From assembly GCA_028696075.1 (NCBI GenBank), contig JAQVHS010000014.1, forward strand, positions 1 to 42,884: 42,884 bases of DNA. The letters run 5' to 3'. The stretch is from Candidatus Gastranaerophilales bacterium (lineage in GTDB: Bacteria > Cyanobacteriota > Vampirovibrionia > Gastranaerophilales > JAILCC01). Both the position numbers and the translations under genes were made by a program. A model generated the notes under the pieces. It saw only the letters and a list, made by a program, of their open reading frames with translations, did no database searches and was not told the origin of the DNA. This document shows, piece after piece, positions 14,496 to 23,603 of this stretch (the first letter of the stretch is position 1; each line of letters opens with the position of its first letter).

Positions 14496-17273
14496 CTATT
14501 TTTTATTTTCACCGCAGCATTTTTTGTATTTTAATCCGCTGCCGCAAGGACAGGGGTCATTTCTACCGATTTTTTTCGTACTCAGGGTTTCACCTAAATT
14601 TTGGCTTGCATTAAATTCATCCCTTGCTTTTGCAAGTTTAGTTTCAATAGGCGCTGCCTCTAAAAGCTGCTGCATTTGCATTTCAAACTTTGTGCGGAAT
14701 AAAAACATAACCGTTTCTCTTTGAATTTCGCTCGTCATACTGTTAAACAATAAGAAGGCTTCTTTTTTATATTCAATAAGCGGGTCTTTTTGTCCGTACG
14801 CTCTCAGCCCTATGCCGTCTTTTAAAGCATCAATGCTGTGAAGATGGTCTACCCACTTGTCATCAATAACCTTGAGCAAAATATCACGTTCTATAGAGCG
14901 CATCATATTATTTTTTGTGCCGGCTTGCTGGTCTTCATCGGTATCTGATTTTATAAAACTGTTGTAGAAGGTTATAATTTCTTTTTCATGTTCTTTGTAA
15001 GCTTCTTTTGCCTCATCAACAATTCTTTCTTCCAGTTCATTAAGCTTCATCCCGCTTAAATCATGCAAAAAGCTCAAATCTATAGGCGGAAATACGCTCA
15101 ACAAAGCTTTTTTAAGATGTTCCAGAGTTTCATTATCTATATTTGCAAGCGCCTGATTATTATCTATATAATTATATAATGTTCTTTGTGCTTCTTTTTC
15201 TATCATAAAACTTATATCAGAATAAAGATTTTCACCCTCAAGCACTTTTCTGCGCTGCTTATAGAAAATTTCACGCTGGCGATTCATTACATCATCGTAC
15301 TGTATAACCTGTTTTCTTATGTCAAAGTGGTAAGTTTCCACTTTCTTTTGTGCCGATTGAATTTGTTTTGTAATAATTCCGGCTTCAATTGCCATATCAT
15401 CAGGGATGTTTAAAGTTTCCATAATCATAGCAATTTTTTCACCGCCAAAAATTCTCATCAGGGTATCTTCAAGCGATAAGTAGAATTTTGTAGAACCGTT
15501 ATCACCCTGACGGGCTGCTCTTCCCCGGAGCTGGTTATCAATACGACGTGATTCATGTCTTTCCGTACCGATTACATGCAATCCGCCTGCAGCTACTACT
15601 TCGTCATGTTCTTTTTGGGTTATATCATAAGCTTCTTGCAAAACTCGCTCTTTTTCTTCTTCATAATTTTCGCTTTCGGTAGTAATGCCCTTTTCATCAA
15701 GTATAGTTTTTGCCAAAAACTCGGGGTTTCCGCCAAGTAAAATGTCCGTACCTCTCCCTGCCATATTTGTTGCAATAGTTATAGCACCTGCCCTTCCCGC
15801 CTGAGCGATAATGACAGCTTCTTTGTCGTGCTGCTTCGCATTAAGCACGTTATGAGGCAAGCCCTTTGCTTTTAAAAGCTTTGATATATATTCGGATTTT
15901 TCAATACTTACTGTACCGACTAACATGGGTCTTTTTAATTTATGGTTTTCTGTTATTTCGTTGATAACCGCATCGTATTTAATCTTTTCCGTTTTATAAA
16001 TCGCATCGGGCAAGTCTATTCTCACGTCTTTTTGGTTGGTCGGGATTGATGTTACTTCAAGATTATAAATCTTGCCGAATTCGGCTTCTTCCGTAATAGC
16101 AGTACCTGTCATGCCTGACAGCTTAGGGTACAGTCTGAAAAGATTTTGGAAAGTAATACTTGCAAGAGTTTGCGTTTCATCCTGAATTTTTACCCCTTCT
16201 TTTGCTTCGATAGCCTGATGAAGTCCGTCTGACCAGCGTCTGCCTTCCATAAGACGACCGGTAAACTCATCTACAATCATAACGTCGCCGTCTTTTACGA
16301 TATAATCCGTGTTCCTTATGAATAACTCTTTAGCACGCAAAGCCTGTATAAGGTGATGGGCATACTGGGTAGAAGGGTCATAAAGGTCTTGAACACCAAG
16401 CATTTCGCAGGCTTTGTCTATACCTTCTTCGTTCAAAACAATATTTTTATTTTTTTCTTCAATTTCATAATCAACGGGCGCGGACAATTTGGGTGCAATT
16501 TTTGCCATTACTTTATATGTTTCAGCGGACTTTTCCAGCCTGCCGCTTATAATTAACGGTGTTCTCGCCTCGTCAATCAAAATACTGTCAACTTCGTCGA
16601 TTATCGCAAAGTAATATGGTCTTTGGGCGCATTGTTCCAAACTTCCCGCCATATTATCCCTTAAATAATCAAACCCGAACTCATTATTAGTTCCGTATGT
16701 AATATCACACGCATAAGCATTTTTCTTTTGCACAAAATCATCGGCGCTGCGGTTGTTGGCAAGAATTACCCCTACGCTTAGCCCCAGGAATTTATAAATC
16801 CTTCCCATCCATTCACTGTCCCTTTTTGCAAGGTAATCATTGACGGTAACAACATGCACGCCTTTGCCTGTTAAAGCGTTCAAATAACATGGCAAAGTAG
16901 CCACAAGAGTTTTACCTTCGCCGGTTCTCATTTCTGAAATTTGACCCTTGTGTAAAAAGTAGCCGCCTATAAGCTGCACATCAAAATGCCGCATATTAAG
17001 AACTCTTTTGCCTGCCTCTCTGACTACCGCAAAAGCTTCGGGGAGAAGTTCGTCTAACGCTTCCTGCTCCAGCTTATAATCCAGTGATTTATCATCTGAT
17101 TTTTTTCTTTTGTTTAAAATTTCTTTGAACTCATCTGTTTTAGCCCGCAGCTGCTCGTCTGTAAGTGCGGATATTTCAGGTTCCAATTTATTTATATGTT
17201 CAACAATCGGCGTTACCGCTTTGATTTTTCTGTCGTTAGGGTCGCCCAATATTTTTAGTAAAAAACTTATCAT
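14496..17273 (-). CDS. secA: Preprotein translocase ATPase SecA
   Basis: A 925-residue motor that pushes preproteins through SecYEG. Walker A TGEGKT at residues 117-122, Walker B region [20 protein letters not shown], preprotein cross-linking domain, second NBD motifs ([50 protein letters not shown]) and helical scaffold/wing. The extreme C-terminus carries the zinc-binding SEC-C motif [14 protein letters not shown] that binds SecB/ribosomes. Length is normal for a full SecA. Monocistronic on the minus strand. Confidence 0.98.
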   Translation of the reverse strand: MISFLLKILGDPNDRKIKAVTPIVEHINKLEPEISALTDEQLRAKTDEFKEILNKRKKSDDKSLDYKLEQEALDELLPEAFAVVREAGKRVLNMRHFDVQLIGGYFLHKGQISEMRTGEGKTLVATLPCYLNALTGKGVHVVTVNDYLAKRDSEWMGRIYKFLGLSVGVILANNRSADDFVQKKNAYACDITYGTNNEFGFDYLRDNMAGSLEQCAQRPYYFAIIDEVDSILIDEARTPLIISGRLEKSAETYKVMAKIAPKLSAPVDYEIEEKNKNIVLNEEGIDKACEMLGVQDLYDPSTQYAHHLIQALRAKELFIRNTDYIVKDGDVMIVDEFTGRLMEGRRWSDGLHQAIEAKEGVKIQDETQTLASITFQNLFRLYPKLSGMTGTAITEEAEFGKIYNLEVTSIPTNQKDVRIDLPDAIYKTEKIKYDAVINEITENHKLKRPMLVGTVSIEKSEYISKLLKAKGLPHNVLNAKQHDKEAVIIAQAGRAGAITIATNMAGRGTDILLGGNPEFLAKTILDEKGITTESENYEEEKERVLQEAYDITQKEHDEVVAAGGLHVIGTERHESRRIDNQLRGRAARQGDNGSTKFYLSLEDTLMRIFGGEKIAMIMETLNIPDDMAIEAGIITKQIQSAQKKVETYHFDIRKQVIQYDDVMNRQREIFYKQRRKVLEGENLYSDISFMIEKEAQRTLYNYIDNNQALANIDNETLEHLKKALLSVFPPIDLSFLHDLSGMKLNELEERIVDEAKEAYKEHEKEIITFYNSFIKSDTDEDQQAGTKNNMMRSIERDILLKVIDDKWVDHLHSIDALKDGIGLRAYGQKDPLIEYKKEAFLLFNSMTSEIQRETVMFLFRTKFEMQMQQLLEAAPIETKLAKARDEFNASQNLGETLSTKKIGRNDPCPCGSGLKYKKCCGENKK

Positions 17274-17332
17274 GAAAAATTTCTCCCTCTAATTTTGAGT
17301 TTATCACAAATTTTTCAAATATAAGCTCTACC

Positions 17333-18052
17333 TTAATTATTTCTTAAAGTTTCATTTTGAATTTCAAAGATTTTTTTAATCCCCGCTTCGCACGTATCTA
17401 ACAACTCAACAAGCTGTTCTTTACTAAAAGGCGCACCTTCAGCCGTGGATTGAAATTCAATAATTTCACCCTTGTTGTTCATAACCACATTACAATCTGC
17501 CTGTGCGGTTGAATCTTCGCTGTAATCAAGGTCTAAGAGGACTTCATTATCCGCCAAACCCGCGCTTATCGCTCCTATATTGCCTATGATAGGATTTTCT
17601 TGTATTAAATTATTATCAAGAAGGTATTGAACTGCATCGCACAACGCTACAAATCCGCCGCTTATACTTGCGGTTCGTGTACCGCCGTCGGCTTGTATAA
17701 CATCCGCATCTATGGTTATTGTCCTTTCGCCGATTTTTGTTAAGTCTATACAGCCTCTTAAACTTCTGCCGATAAGACGCTGTATTTCCTGCGTTCTTCC
17801 GGATAAGTTCATTCCCCTGTCTCTTGATACCCTGGTATTTGTAGAACTCGGCAAAAGCGAATATTCGGCGGTTAGCCAGCCTTGTCCGCTATCTTTTAAC
17901 CATCTGGGCTGCCTTTCTTCTATCGTAGCCGTTACTATAACTTTTGTATCTCCAAATTCCGTTAAAACAGAACCATGGGCATGCCTGGTGAAATTTCGTG
18001 TAAATTTTATATCTCTTAATTCTTTATTGGCGCGGTTATTTGCTCTTTGCAT
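17333..18052 (-). CDS. rph: Ribonuclease PH
   Basis: A 239-residue phosphorolytic 3'-5' exoribonuclease that trims tRNA 3' ends. Signature segments: FTRNFTRHAHGSVLTEFGDT, GQGWLTAEYSLLPSSTNTR, RTQEIQRLIGRSLRG, TIDADVIQADGGTRTASISG, DLDYSEDSTAQADCNVVM, EIIEFQSTAEGAPFS. Full length. A strong SD (GGGGAGAAG) precedes ATG. It is followed by secA after 59 nt on the same strand, possibly co-transcribed. Confidence 0.97.
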   Translation of the reverse strand: MQRANNRANKELRDIKFTRNFTRHAHGSVLTEFGDTKVIVTATIEERQPRWLKDSGQGWLTAEYSLLPSSTNTRVSRDRGMNLSGRTQEIQRLIGRSLRGCIDLTKIGERTITIDADVIQADGGTRTASISGGFVALCDAVQYLLDNNLIQENPIIGNIGAISAGLADNEVLLDLDYSEDSTAQADCNVVMNNKGEIIEFQSTAEGAPFSKEQLVELLDTCEAGIKKIFEIQNETLRNN

Positions 18053-18112
18053 AACTTCTCCCCGTTATATCTTCTTTTGGTAATCATACCATAGAGTTAA
18101 ACTTTTCACCCC

Positions 18113-18202
18113 TTCCATGCCAGTATTCGAGCATGCCAAAAACGGATAAGCATGCCGGCATGGGAAAACAAATTTTATACAAAAATTGCTCATGGCATGG
18201 AA
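18113..18202. repeat. Nested GCATGCC palindromic element
   Basis: Outer arms TTCCATGCCA (18113-18122) and TGGCATGGAA (18193-18202) are perfect reverse complements. Between them lie GCATGCC (18131-18137) and the perfect 12-bp palindrome CATGCCGGCATG inside 18150-18164. The core CATGCC/GGCATG thus appears at least five times in 90 bp. It lies between the rph start and the gene at 18468. It could fold into a branched RNA or act as a protein-binding site. Confidence 0.65.
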
Positions 18203-18248
18203 ACTAAACTCTATTTTTGTAAAATTTACCCCTCCTGAAAAGCAATCA

Positions 18249-18284
18249 TTACAATATTCCCTGGATATATGTGAAGTATTGTAA
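18249..18284. promoter_or_regulatory. Inverted repeat TTACAATA/TATTGTAA, putative operator
   Basis: TTACAATATTC (18249-18259) pairs with GAAGTATTGTAA (18273-18284): 8 perfect bp plus 3 more across a one-base bulge. It lies upstream of the leader of the gene at 18468, near a TATACT (18312-18317) that could be its -10. A TetR/GntR-like site is one reading. Confidence 0.4.
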
Positions 18285-18335
18285 CAATATATATCAAATA
18301 TGAAATCCATATATACTTTTCTTTTTTATTAAGGA

Positions 18336-18467
18336 GAGGGCAACCTCAAAAACAATCAGCATTGTAAACAAAACTTAACAAAAACCGACAAAAAATTAAA
18401 GAAAAAAACAAACAATGCCGATAAACAAATTAAGAAAGCAAAATAAAATAGAATAAGGAGTATAAAA
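18336..18467 (+). promoter_or_regulatory. Structured, A-rich leader of the 323-aa gene
   Basis: Starts with a GNRA-loop hairpin GAGG-GCAA-CCTC (18336-18347), followed by about 115 nt that is very A-rich and T-poor, then SD AAGGAG and ATG. Such a 5' hairpin plus unstructured leader is typical of stable, highly translated mRNAs. Together with 18113-18284 it accounts for the 415-bp gap between rph and this gene. Confidence 0.45.
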
Positions 18468-19439
18468 ATGGGTTTAGCAGCAAGTCAAGCAAGATTATTA
18501 TCACTAGTAGCAAGAAAAAGTGACCTTGAATATCAAGGACAGGTTATTAACTCACGTCGTTTACAACTGGCATACAAAACAGCAGAAATTGCAAGAGCGT
18601 ATTCAGATGGTATGAACGATATGCAAATCATGCAATCTCAAACAGCTCAAAATGCAAGCGGTATTACAAACGCCACTACAAAAGAATGGTCGCGTTTAAA
18701 TCTGGCTGATATGAAAGAAGCAGGCTTTATGATAGCAGATGCTGACGGTAAATATGTTGATGATATGTACGATACTACAACAGGGCTGCCAAGCGGTTCT
18801 ACATCAAAACCAATTACAACAACAACTTATGCTACAGGCACAAATAAAGAAACTCCTGTTGGTAAAACTGTAAAAGATGGTGACGAAATATCTTACTATA
18901 CCTGGGATGCAACAACTAACGCATATAAAATTGTAACAGATGAAGATGCTATTAATAACTTAAAAGTTAATACATTCACCGCCGCTAATAAAAACGAGGA
19001 AACAACTCAAAATGTCATTACTCAATATGGCAACGGCAATGGTATTGATTTACAAACAGGTTTGGTAAGCGGTAAATATCAAATTTTAACAACAGCTTTT
19101 ATGACTTATAGAAATTCAGAACCGGCATCTACAATGACTTTAGCGGAAGCAATCGAAGCCTACAAAGAGCAAACAGGCAAATATGACGATTCTGCCTGGG
19201 GCATTGACTGGAGATCTGATACAACAAGCACATTCAAACAAAAATACTATACAGAAAACGATGAAGCAGTAGCAGCACAATACGAAGCTGACAGTGCAGA
19301 AGTTCAAGCTCAAGACAAAAGATTAGAAGTTGAACTTAAAAATATCGAAACTCAACACAAAGCAGTTGAAACAGAATACGAAGCAGTGAAAAAAGTTATC
19401 GACAAAAATATTGAAACTTCGTTCAAAACATTCGGTTAA
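18468..19439 (+). CDS. Helix-capped protein of unknown function with flagellin-like layout (323 aa)
   Basis: Not assigned to a characterised family. The N-terminus MGLAASQARLLSLVARKSDL continues in a long amphipathic helix (to about residue 62). The middle (about 65-230) is Thr/Asn/Gly-rich and low in charge patterning. The C-terminal 65 residues form a coiled coil (DKRLEVELKNIETQHKAVET, EYEAVKKVIDKNIETSFKTF). Conserved helical ends around a variable middle is how flagellins, hook-associated and needle-type proteins are built. No Sec signal, lipobox or TM is visible. I recall similar MGLAASQARLL starts in uncharacterised Melainabacteria proteins. The leader, strong SD and isolated promoter region suggest high expression. 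It is followed by a 13-bp hairpin and the large calcium-binding protein. Export by a specialised apparatus is inferred. Confidence 0.7.
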   Translation: MGLAASQARLLSLVARKSDLEYQGQVINSRRLQLAYKTAEIARAYSDGMNDMQIMQSQTAQNASGITNATTKEWSRLNLADMKEAGFMIADADGKYVDDMYDTTTGLPSGSTSKPITTTTYATGTNKETPVGKTVKDGDEISYYTWDATTNAYKIVTDEDAINNLKVNTFTAANKNEETTQNVITQYGNGNGIDLQTGLVSGKYQILTTAFMTYRNSEPASTMTLAEAIEAYKEQTGKYDDSAWGIDWRSDTTSTFKQKYYTENDEAVAAQYEADSAEVQAQDKRLEVELKNIETQHKAVETEYEAVKKVIDKNIETSFKTFG

Positions 19440-19450
19440 GAATTAACGTC

Positions 19451-19487
19451 AATCACTGCGGAATTTAATCAAACTTCCGCAGTGATT
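19451..19487 (+). terminator. Perfect 13-bp intercistronic hairpin without a strong U-tract
   Basis: AATCACTGCGGAA (19451-19463) and TTCCGCAGTGATT (19475-19487) pair perfectly around an 11-nt loop. Only ATTTAT follows, so termination would be partial. More likely a leaky terminator or 3'-end protector that makes the first gene's mRNA more abundant than that of the downstream 836-aa gene. Confidence 0.65.
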
Positions 19488-19523
19488 TATGGAAAAACAA
19501 AGGAAAGTTAAAGGTATAAGGCA

Positions 19524-22034
19524 ATGACAAATATAAATTTAGACCATTTCAAATTACAAATGGGGTTATATTTCCAGCAGTATCAAAATAACAACTTCAA
19601 CTCTAATTTGAACTTCATAGCTTACACCCAAAGTCGTTCAAACGGAATGAATTCAACAGATTTGTTCCAAATGATGGAAAATTTCCTCGAAGGCGGTATA
19701 AACGGCGACGGCGAAAAAGCTAACCTTTTATCTTCAGACAGATATTACAGCCAAGGTAATCAGGTTTTCATGGAATGCGAAGACGGTACCGTAATATACT
19801 TTAACGCAGAAACAGGTCAGGTTTTGGCTGGTAATGAAGCAACTCAGGCTTTGCTTAATTTAAAAAATGTTCAAGCAGGCAGCTATGATGACATTAATTT
19901 TAACACTGATAATGTTACTTTTACCAACTATACTTTTGCGGGTTTAAAAGATGGCGAAAACAAAACCACATCCAATAATGTTGTGACTCAAGAGCTTGAT
20001 TTAAGAAACGGTAAAACGAAGAGCATCAATGCGGCTTGGGGCAGCTATCTGCATGACCATGGTAACAATGTTTCGCTAAAAGATTTCTTCGGCGAAGAAA
20101 CTTATAAAAATGATGGTTCTTTTAGCGGTTCTCACGTCCAATACCTTGATGATAATACAGCGATTATCTATCAGGAGTACGGCGCAAGGAGCGATGAATT
20201 CTCCGATCAACGTCCGATTAATAATGCCGTTTATAAAGTTGTAAATGAAAACGGAAAACTCGTTATCCAGCCATTAGATGATGACACTATTACATCTCTT
20301 ATAAGAAGCGGAGATATTACCGCGCCTACAGGGGTAACAGCTTGTCCTCCCGGGGCTATGAGAGTTTGGAACGTTGGAGAAAACGGCAAAATCAACTTTA
20401 ATTTTATAGCTCAAATGAATAAAACAGATGAACAATCTGAAAGCACTGTTTATCAAACTTTCAGCACGGACCAAATTGATGCGTTATCAAGCGAAGAAAA
20501 AGCAGCGGCTCAAAAATATTTATTGCAGGATACCTTTGCAAATGGTGCCGTTAAAAGATATAAAAGTGATTTTGTAATAGAAAATGGCAGAAAAACTAAC
20601 AAGCCCGTATTTATTATAGCTCAAGGTAATGACGGTTCATTCAGGTTATTCCAATATGATGAAGATGAAAAAACTTATAAATCAGTGGTAGATACAGATG
20701 AAGGAAAATCTAACATAGATACTCTATATGTATTGGCTGCGAACTATGCAAACACAGGTGCAAATGTATCACAACGAGAATATAGCTATGACACTTATAC
20801 CCAAAACAAAACATGGGATGTTTTTACCGAACAGTATGCATTGCAAAACGGCAGTTTTACAAACTTAGGCATTGATCCGAGTACTGATAAAAGAAATATT
20901 CAAATTAAAGATACTCAGGATGCTGATCAATTTAATTTAAAGCTTATGCTGACCAGTGATAAATACATGATTAAAACTGAAGAAAAAAGAGAAAATGAAT
21001 CAATCACTTCAAAACAATTTATTTCCACAAGTGAGTTCAATTCACTTTCAGCAAAAGATCAAGCTTACATAAAATCAAATTTTAAGGAATCTAAAAATCC
21101 GGATGATTCAGTAGCAGGATACACAACCGATTGGTTAAATGCTAATAAAACACCAAAATTTTTGATAATAGGCGGTGCTTTATTTACACGCTTAAGCAAT
21201 GGCAGATATGGCGCAGTGAGCGGCGGAACAAGTACAACTTATGTTCTTAACAGCGGCGGAACTAATATCAACTACAATGAAGAACAAAAAGATGTTTTTG
21301 ATTCAACTATTACTACAAAATACTATGACTCAACTACCGGCAATATTGTTGATTCAAAGACAGAAGTTGATTATACCGAAGACAAACTGGTTACTACCCA
21401 TCAAACAAAAGCTCTTGGTGTAAGCGTTTATGTACCTCCTCCACCGCCACCGCCTCCAAGCAGAGACCCTCTTATACTTGATGCAAATAAAGACGGTAAA
21501 GTCAGCGCTAAAAATGATATGGGTATTGATATTGACGGCGATGGTATAGCAGACGGCGCTGCAATAGACGGAGACGGAATGCTCTCTATGGGTGATATCG
21601 ACGGCGACGGAGTTATCACAGGCAAAGAAGTATTCGGCGACCATACAATCAATCCCTATACAGGTGAAAAATTAAACGCAGCCAACGGTTTTGAAGCTTT
21701 AAGAATGATAGCTTTAGAAGCAGAAGTTCGCTCAGGATTAAAAATCCTTGTAAACGGTGAAGTTGATTTACAGCTATTAAAAAGAGCGCTTGAATTAACA
21801 ACCAACGCTTCTCTGGGCTTAATAAGCGGAGATAACAACAGCTTCCTTGAAGCCTTAGGCGATATTAAATCTATCAATGTTCAGGATTATGAAACTGTTG
21901 AAAGCACCGGCGGTATGATTGAACACTTGCAGCAAGGTTCTTACAAAGATATCAACGACAATGTATACAAAGTTGATGATGTCTGGTTTGCAAACGACGT
22001 TGAATATCTCAAAAAACTTTACGAATATGCTTAA
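19524..22034 (+). CDS. Large putative surface/secreted protein with polyproline linker and DxDGDG repeats (836 aa)
   Basis: Not recognised over most of its length. Residues 1-630 are Asn/Thr/Asp-rich, without a signal peptide or TM, with beta-rich stretches (YYSQGNQVFMECEDGTVIYF). A VPPPPPPPPSRDP linker (637-648) leads into calcium-binding dockerin/EF-hand-like repeats between about 653 and 700 (DANKDGKVSAKND, DIDGDGIADGA, AIDGDGMLSMG, DIDGDGVITGKEVFG). A helical C-terminal domain of about 135 residues follows. The DPLILD...DGDG...GKE(L/V)FG pattern is familiar from large exported calcium-binding proteins. Cysteine is nearly absent (two only), as in many exported proteins. It follows the helix-capped gene and ends in a strong terminator, so the pair likely forms one system. 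Confidence 0.7.
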   Translation: MTNINLDHFKLQMGLYFQQYQNNNFNSNLNFIAYTQSRSNGMNSTDLFQMMENFLEGGINGDGEKANLLSSDRYYSQGNQVFMECEDGTVIYFNAETGQVLAGNEATQALLNLKNVQAGSYDDINFNTDNVTFTNYTFAGLKDGENKTTSNNVVTQELDLRNGKTKSINAAWGSYLHDHGNNVSLKDFFGEETYKNDGSFSGSHVQYLDDNTAIIYQEYGARSDEFSDQRPINNAVYKVVNENGKLVIQPLDDDTITSLIRSGDITAPTGVTACPPGAMRVWNVGENGKINFNFIAQMNKTDEQSESTVYQTFSTDQIDALSSEEKAAAQKYLLQDTFANGAVKRYKSDFVIENGRKTNKPVFIIAQGNDGSFRLFQYDEDEKTYKSVVDTDEGKSNIDTLYVLAANYANTGANVSQREYSYDTYTQNKTWDVFTEQYALQNGSFTNLGIDPSTDKRNIQIKDTQDADQFNLKLMLTSDKYMIKTEEKRENESITSKQFISTSEFNSLSAKDQAYIKSNFKESKNPDDSVAGYTTDWLNANKTPKFLIIGGALFTRLSNGRYGAVSGGTSTTYVLNSGGTNINYNEEQKDVFDSTITTKYYDSTTGNIVDSKTEVDYTEDKLVTTHQTKALGVSVYVPPPPPPPPSRDPLILDANKDGKVSAKNDMGIDIDGDGIADGAAIDGDGMLSMGDIDGDGVITGKEVFGDHTINPYTGEKLNAANGFEALRMIALEAEVRSGLKILVNGEVDLQLLKRALELTTNASLGLISGDNNSFLEALGDIKSINVQDYETVESTGGMIEHLQQGSYKDINDNVYKVDDVWFANDVEYLKKLYEYA

Positions 22035-22039
22035 GAAAG

Positions 22040-22067
22040 ATGCCCCTACAGAGGGGCATTTTTTTGT
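22040..22067 (+). terminator. Strong rho-independent terminator
   Basis: ATGCCCCT (22040-22047), loop ACAG, AGGGGCAT (22052-22059), then a T run to 22066. Ends the 18468-22034 transcription unit. Confidence 0.92.
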
Positions 22068-22108
22068 ATAAAAAAGAGGTAAACTATTATTGAAACGAGG
22101 ATTAGTTT

Positions 22109-22930
22109 TTGAAAAGAATTCTTTCTTACTGTGCTATACTATTTTTGATTTGCATTAATTGCAGATCCTATGCAGCAGACAGTTTATCTGTCTACAGACG
22201 GGAGAATCCAATGCAGGAAAAATTCTTAAATACTTCAGATAACATAAAAATAGCTGTTAATTGTTACTATTCGGGACATAAAGAGGTTGTTATCATTGCC
22301 CATGGATGGTTTATGACAAAAGATTCGGGGGCTTTTCGTGATTTATCGGAGAATTTTGCACAGTATTTTGATGTTATAACGCTTGATTTTAGGGGGCATG
22401 GCAACAGCAGCGGCACCTATACATTTAGCGCAAAAGAAACAAAAGATTTAGATACAGTGGTACATTATGCCAAACAGCATTATGAAAAAATATATTTAAT
22501 AGGTTTTTCTTTGGGAGCAGCTACTGCCCTGATTTATTCGGCGAATAACAACGATGTAAACAGTATGATAGTTGTTTCACCGCCGTCGAATTTTGAAAAA
22601 ATAGAAAACCACATGTGGAAAAAAGCTGCCTGGCTGCCTACTTTGAAAAAATTTGAACTCAAACGTTGTTTCTCCGTGCGTCCGAATTTAAAAATTTATA
22701 AAAAGGTCGCCCCGATTGATATTGTTAACGATATTACAATACCTACAATGTTTGTCGCGGGAGAACACGACCCTACAGTTTATGTATGGCACACAAAAAA
22801 ATTATATGAAAAAGCAGACTGCCTCAAAAAATTGCAAATTTTTGAGGACGGAACCCATGCCGAAGATTTGTATCTTGAACACAAAGCCTATTTTGTGGAT
22901 ATGTGCGTAGATTGGATTAAGCAAAATTAA
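22109..22930 (+). CDS. Exported alpha/beta hydrolase
   Basis: A 273-residue serine hydrolase. The start is a TTG at 22109 with SD-like CGAGGA 8 nt upstream; this gives a convincing Sec signal (KRILSYCAILFLICINCRSY then AADS), with cleavage likely after AYAA-type SYA. Catalytic triad: nucleophile GFSLGAA, acid in AGEHDPTV, His in DGTHAED. The oxyanion-loop segment is AHGWFMTKDSG. The fold is that of the serine aminopeptidase S33/lysophospholipase-like group (DVITLDFRGHGNSSG). The substrate is unknown. It overlaps the 3' end of the convergent glutaredoxin by 4 nt. Confidence 0.85.
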   Translation: MKRILSYCAILFLICINCRSYAADSLSVYRRENPMQEKFLNTSDNIKIAVNCYYSGHKEVVIIAHGWFMTKDSGAFRDLSENFAQYFDVITLDFRGHGNSSGTYTFSAKETKDLDTVVHYAKQHYEKIYLIGFSLGAATALIYSANNNDVNSMIVVSPPSNFEKIENHMWKKAAWLPTLKKFELKRCFSVRPNLKIYKKVAPIDIVNDITIPTMFVAGEHDPTVYVWHTKKLYEKADCLKKLQIFEDGTHAEDLYLEHKAYFVDMCVDWIKQN

Positions 22931-23184
22931 GATTCTACAAGCTTATCCAATTTTTTATGCTGCTCCAGTGTATACAAATCATCACAACCGCCGATAAATT
23001 CTTCATTTATAAAAATTTGAGGAACGGTTTCATATCCTGTTGTTTTAGATAACGCTGACATTGCAGTGTCATAATTATCATTTATATTAATTTCTTCATA
23101 AGGAATATTTTTATAATCCAAAAGCTTCTTGGCTTTAATGCAATAAGGGCATGTACTTGTTGTATAAATTTTAACTTTTTTCAT
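22927..23184 (-). CDS. grxC: Glutaredoxin (GrxC type)
   Basis: An 85-residue dithiol glutaredoxin using glutathione or a similar thiol. Motifs: KVKIYTTSTCPYCIKAKKLL with CPYC active site at the start, TVPQIFINEEFIGGCDDLY with the cis-Pro and GGCDD. The ATG at 23184 is chosen because GGAGG (23190-23194) is spaced correctly before it; a TTG further upstream would lie in the SD. Its SD touches the T-run of the rpmB terminator. Convergent with the hydrolase. Confidence 0.93.
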   Translation of the reverse strand: MKKVKIYTTSTCPYCIKAKKLLDYKNIPYEEININDNYDTAMSALSKTTGYETVPQIFINEEFIGGCDDLYTLEQHKKLDKLVES

Positions 23185-23194
23185 AATAACCTCC

Positions 23195-23226
23195 AAAAAA
23201 AACGGTAAGATAATTATAATCTTACC
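23195..23226 (-). terminator. rpmB terminator abutting the glutaredoxin SD
   Basis: On the minus strand GGTAAGAT (23226-23219), a 7-nt loop, ATCTTACC (23211-23204), then a T run (23202-23195) directly followed by the glutaredoxin SD (23194-23190). The loop region contains TATAAT on the minus strand, which could be the glutaredoxin -10. Confidence 0.75.
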
Positions 23227-23253
23227 AGTTTTTCAGAATTTTTAAAGTAGCTG

Positions 23254-23445
23254 TTATACTACCTTTTTAACTTTGTTAGCTTTAATGCATGAAGTACAAA
23301 CTTTAACTTTCTTCACTTGACCGTCTATAACAGCTTTAACAGGCTGCAGGTTAGGTACCTGACGGTGAACGTTAGCTTTGTGTGAGAAAGATATTTTATG
23401 AGCTTTGTTTGCAACTTTGCCGCAAATTGCACATTCTCTTGACAT
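23254..23445 (-). CDS. rpmB: 50S ribosomal protein L28
   Basis: A 63-residue bL28. MSRECAICGKVANKAHKISF, HKANVHRQVPNLQPVKAVID and KVKVCTSCIKANKVKKVV are typical, including two CxxC pairs (CAIC and CTSC) that make it the zinc-binding form. The ATG at 23445 has an SD (GAGGTT); the upstream in-frame extension is not conserved in the family. Its own promoter (23535-23563) and terminator (23195-23226) make it monocistronic. Confidence 0.96.
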   Translation of the reverse strand: MSRECAICGKVANKAHKISFSHKANVHRQVPNLQPVKAVIDGQVKKVKVCTSCIKANKVKKVV

Positions 23446-23534
23446 GATGAACCTCGTTTCTGTTTGAGATTTTTGCATAAGGCTGATTTTTATAAAAAAT
23501 TAAACTTATGCGTTAATCTTTAATTTATAAGAAT

Positions 23535-23563
23535 ATAATAAGTAAAACCAAATTTATTTTCAA
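23535..23563 (-). promoter_or_regulatory. Promoter of rpmB
   Basis: On the minus strand TTGAAA (23563-23558), 17-bp spacer, TATTAT (23540-23535), about 90 nt upstream of the rpmB start. Confidence 0.6.
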
Positions 23564-23603
23564 GCCCCCTCTAATTGTCAAGGTACTTCAAGACATTATG
23601 GGC

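Noticed and set aside
18065-18310. Minus-strand 81-codon open frame in the palindrome region
   Set aside because: It runs through the nested palindromes and inverted repeat and has no SD or recognisable sequence.
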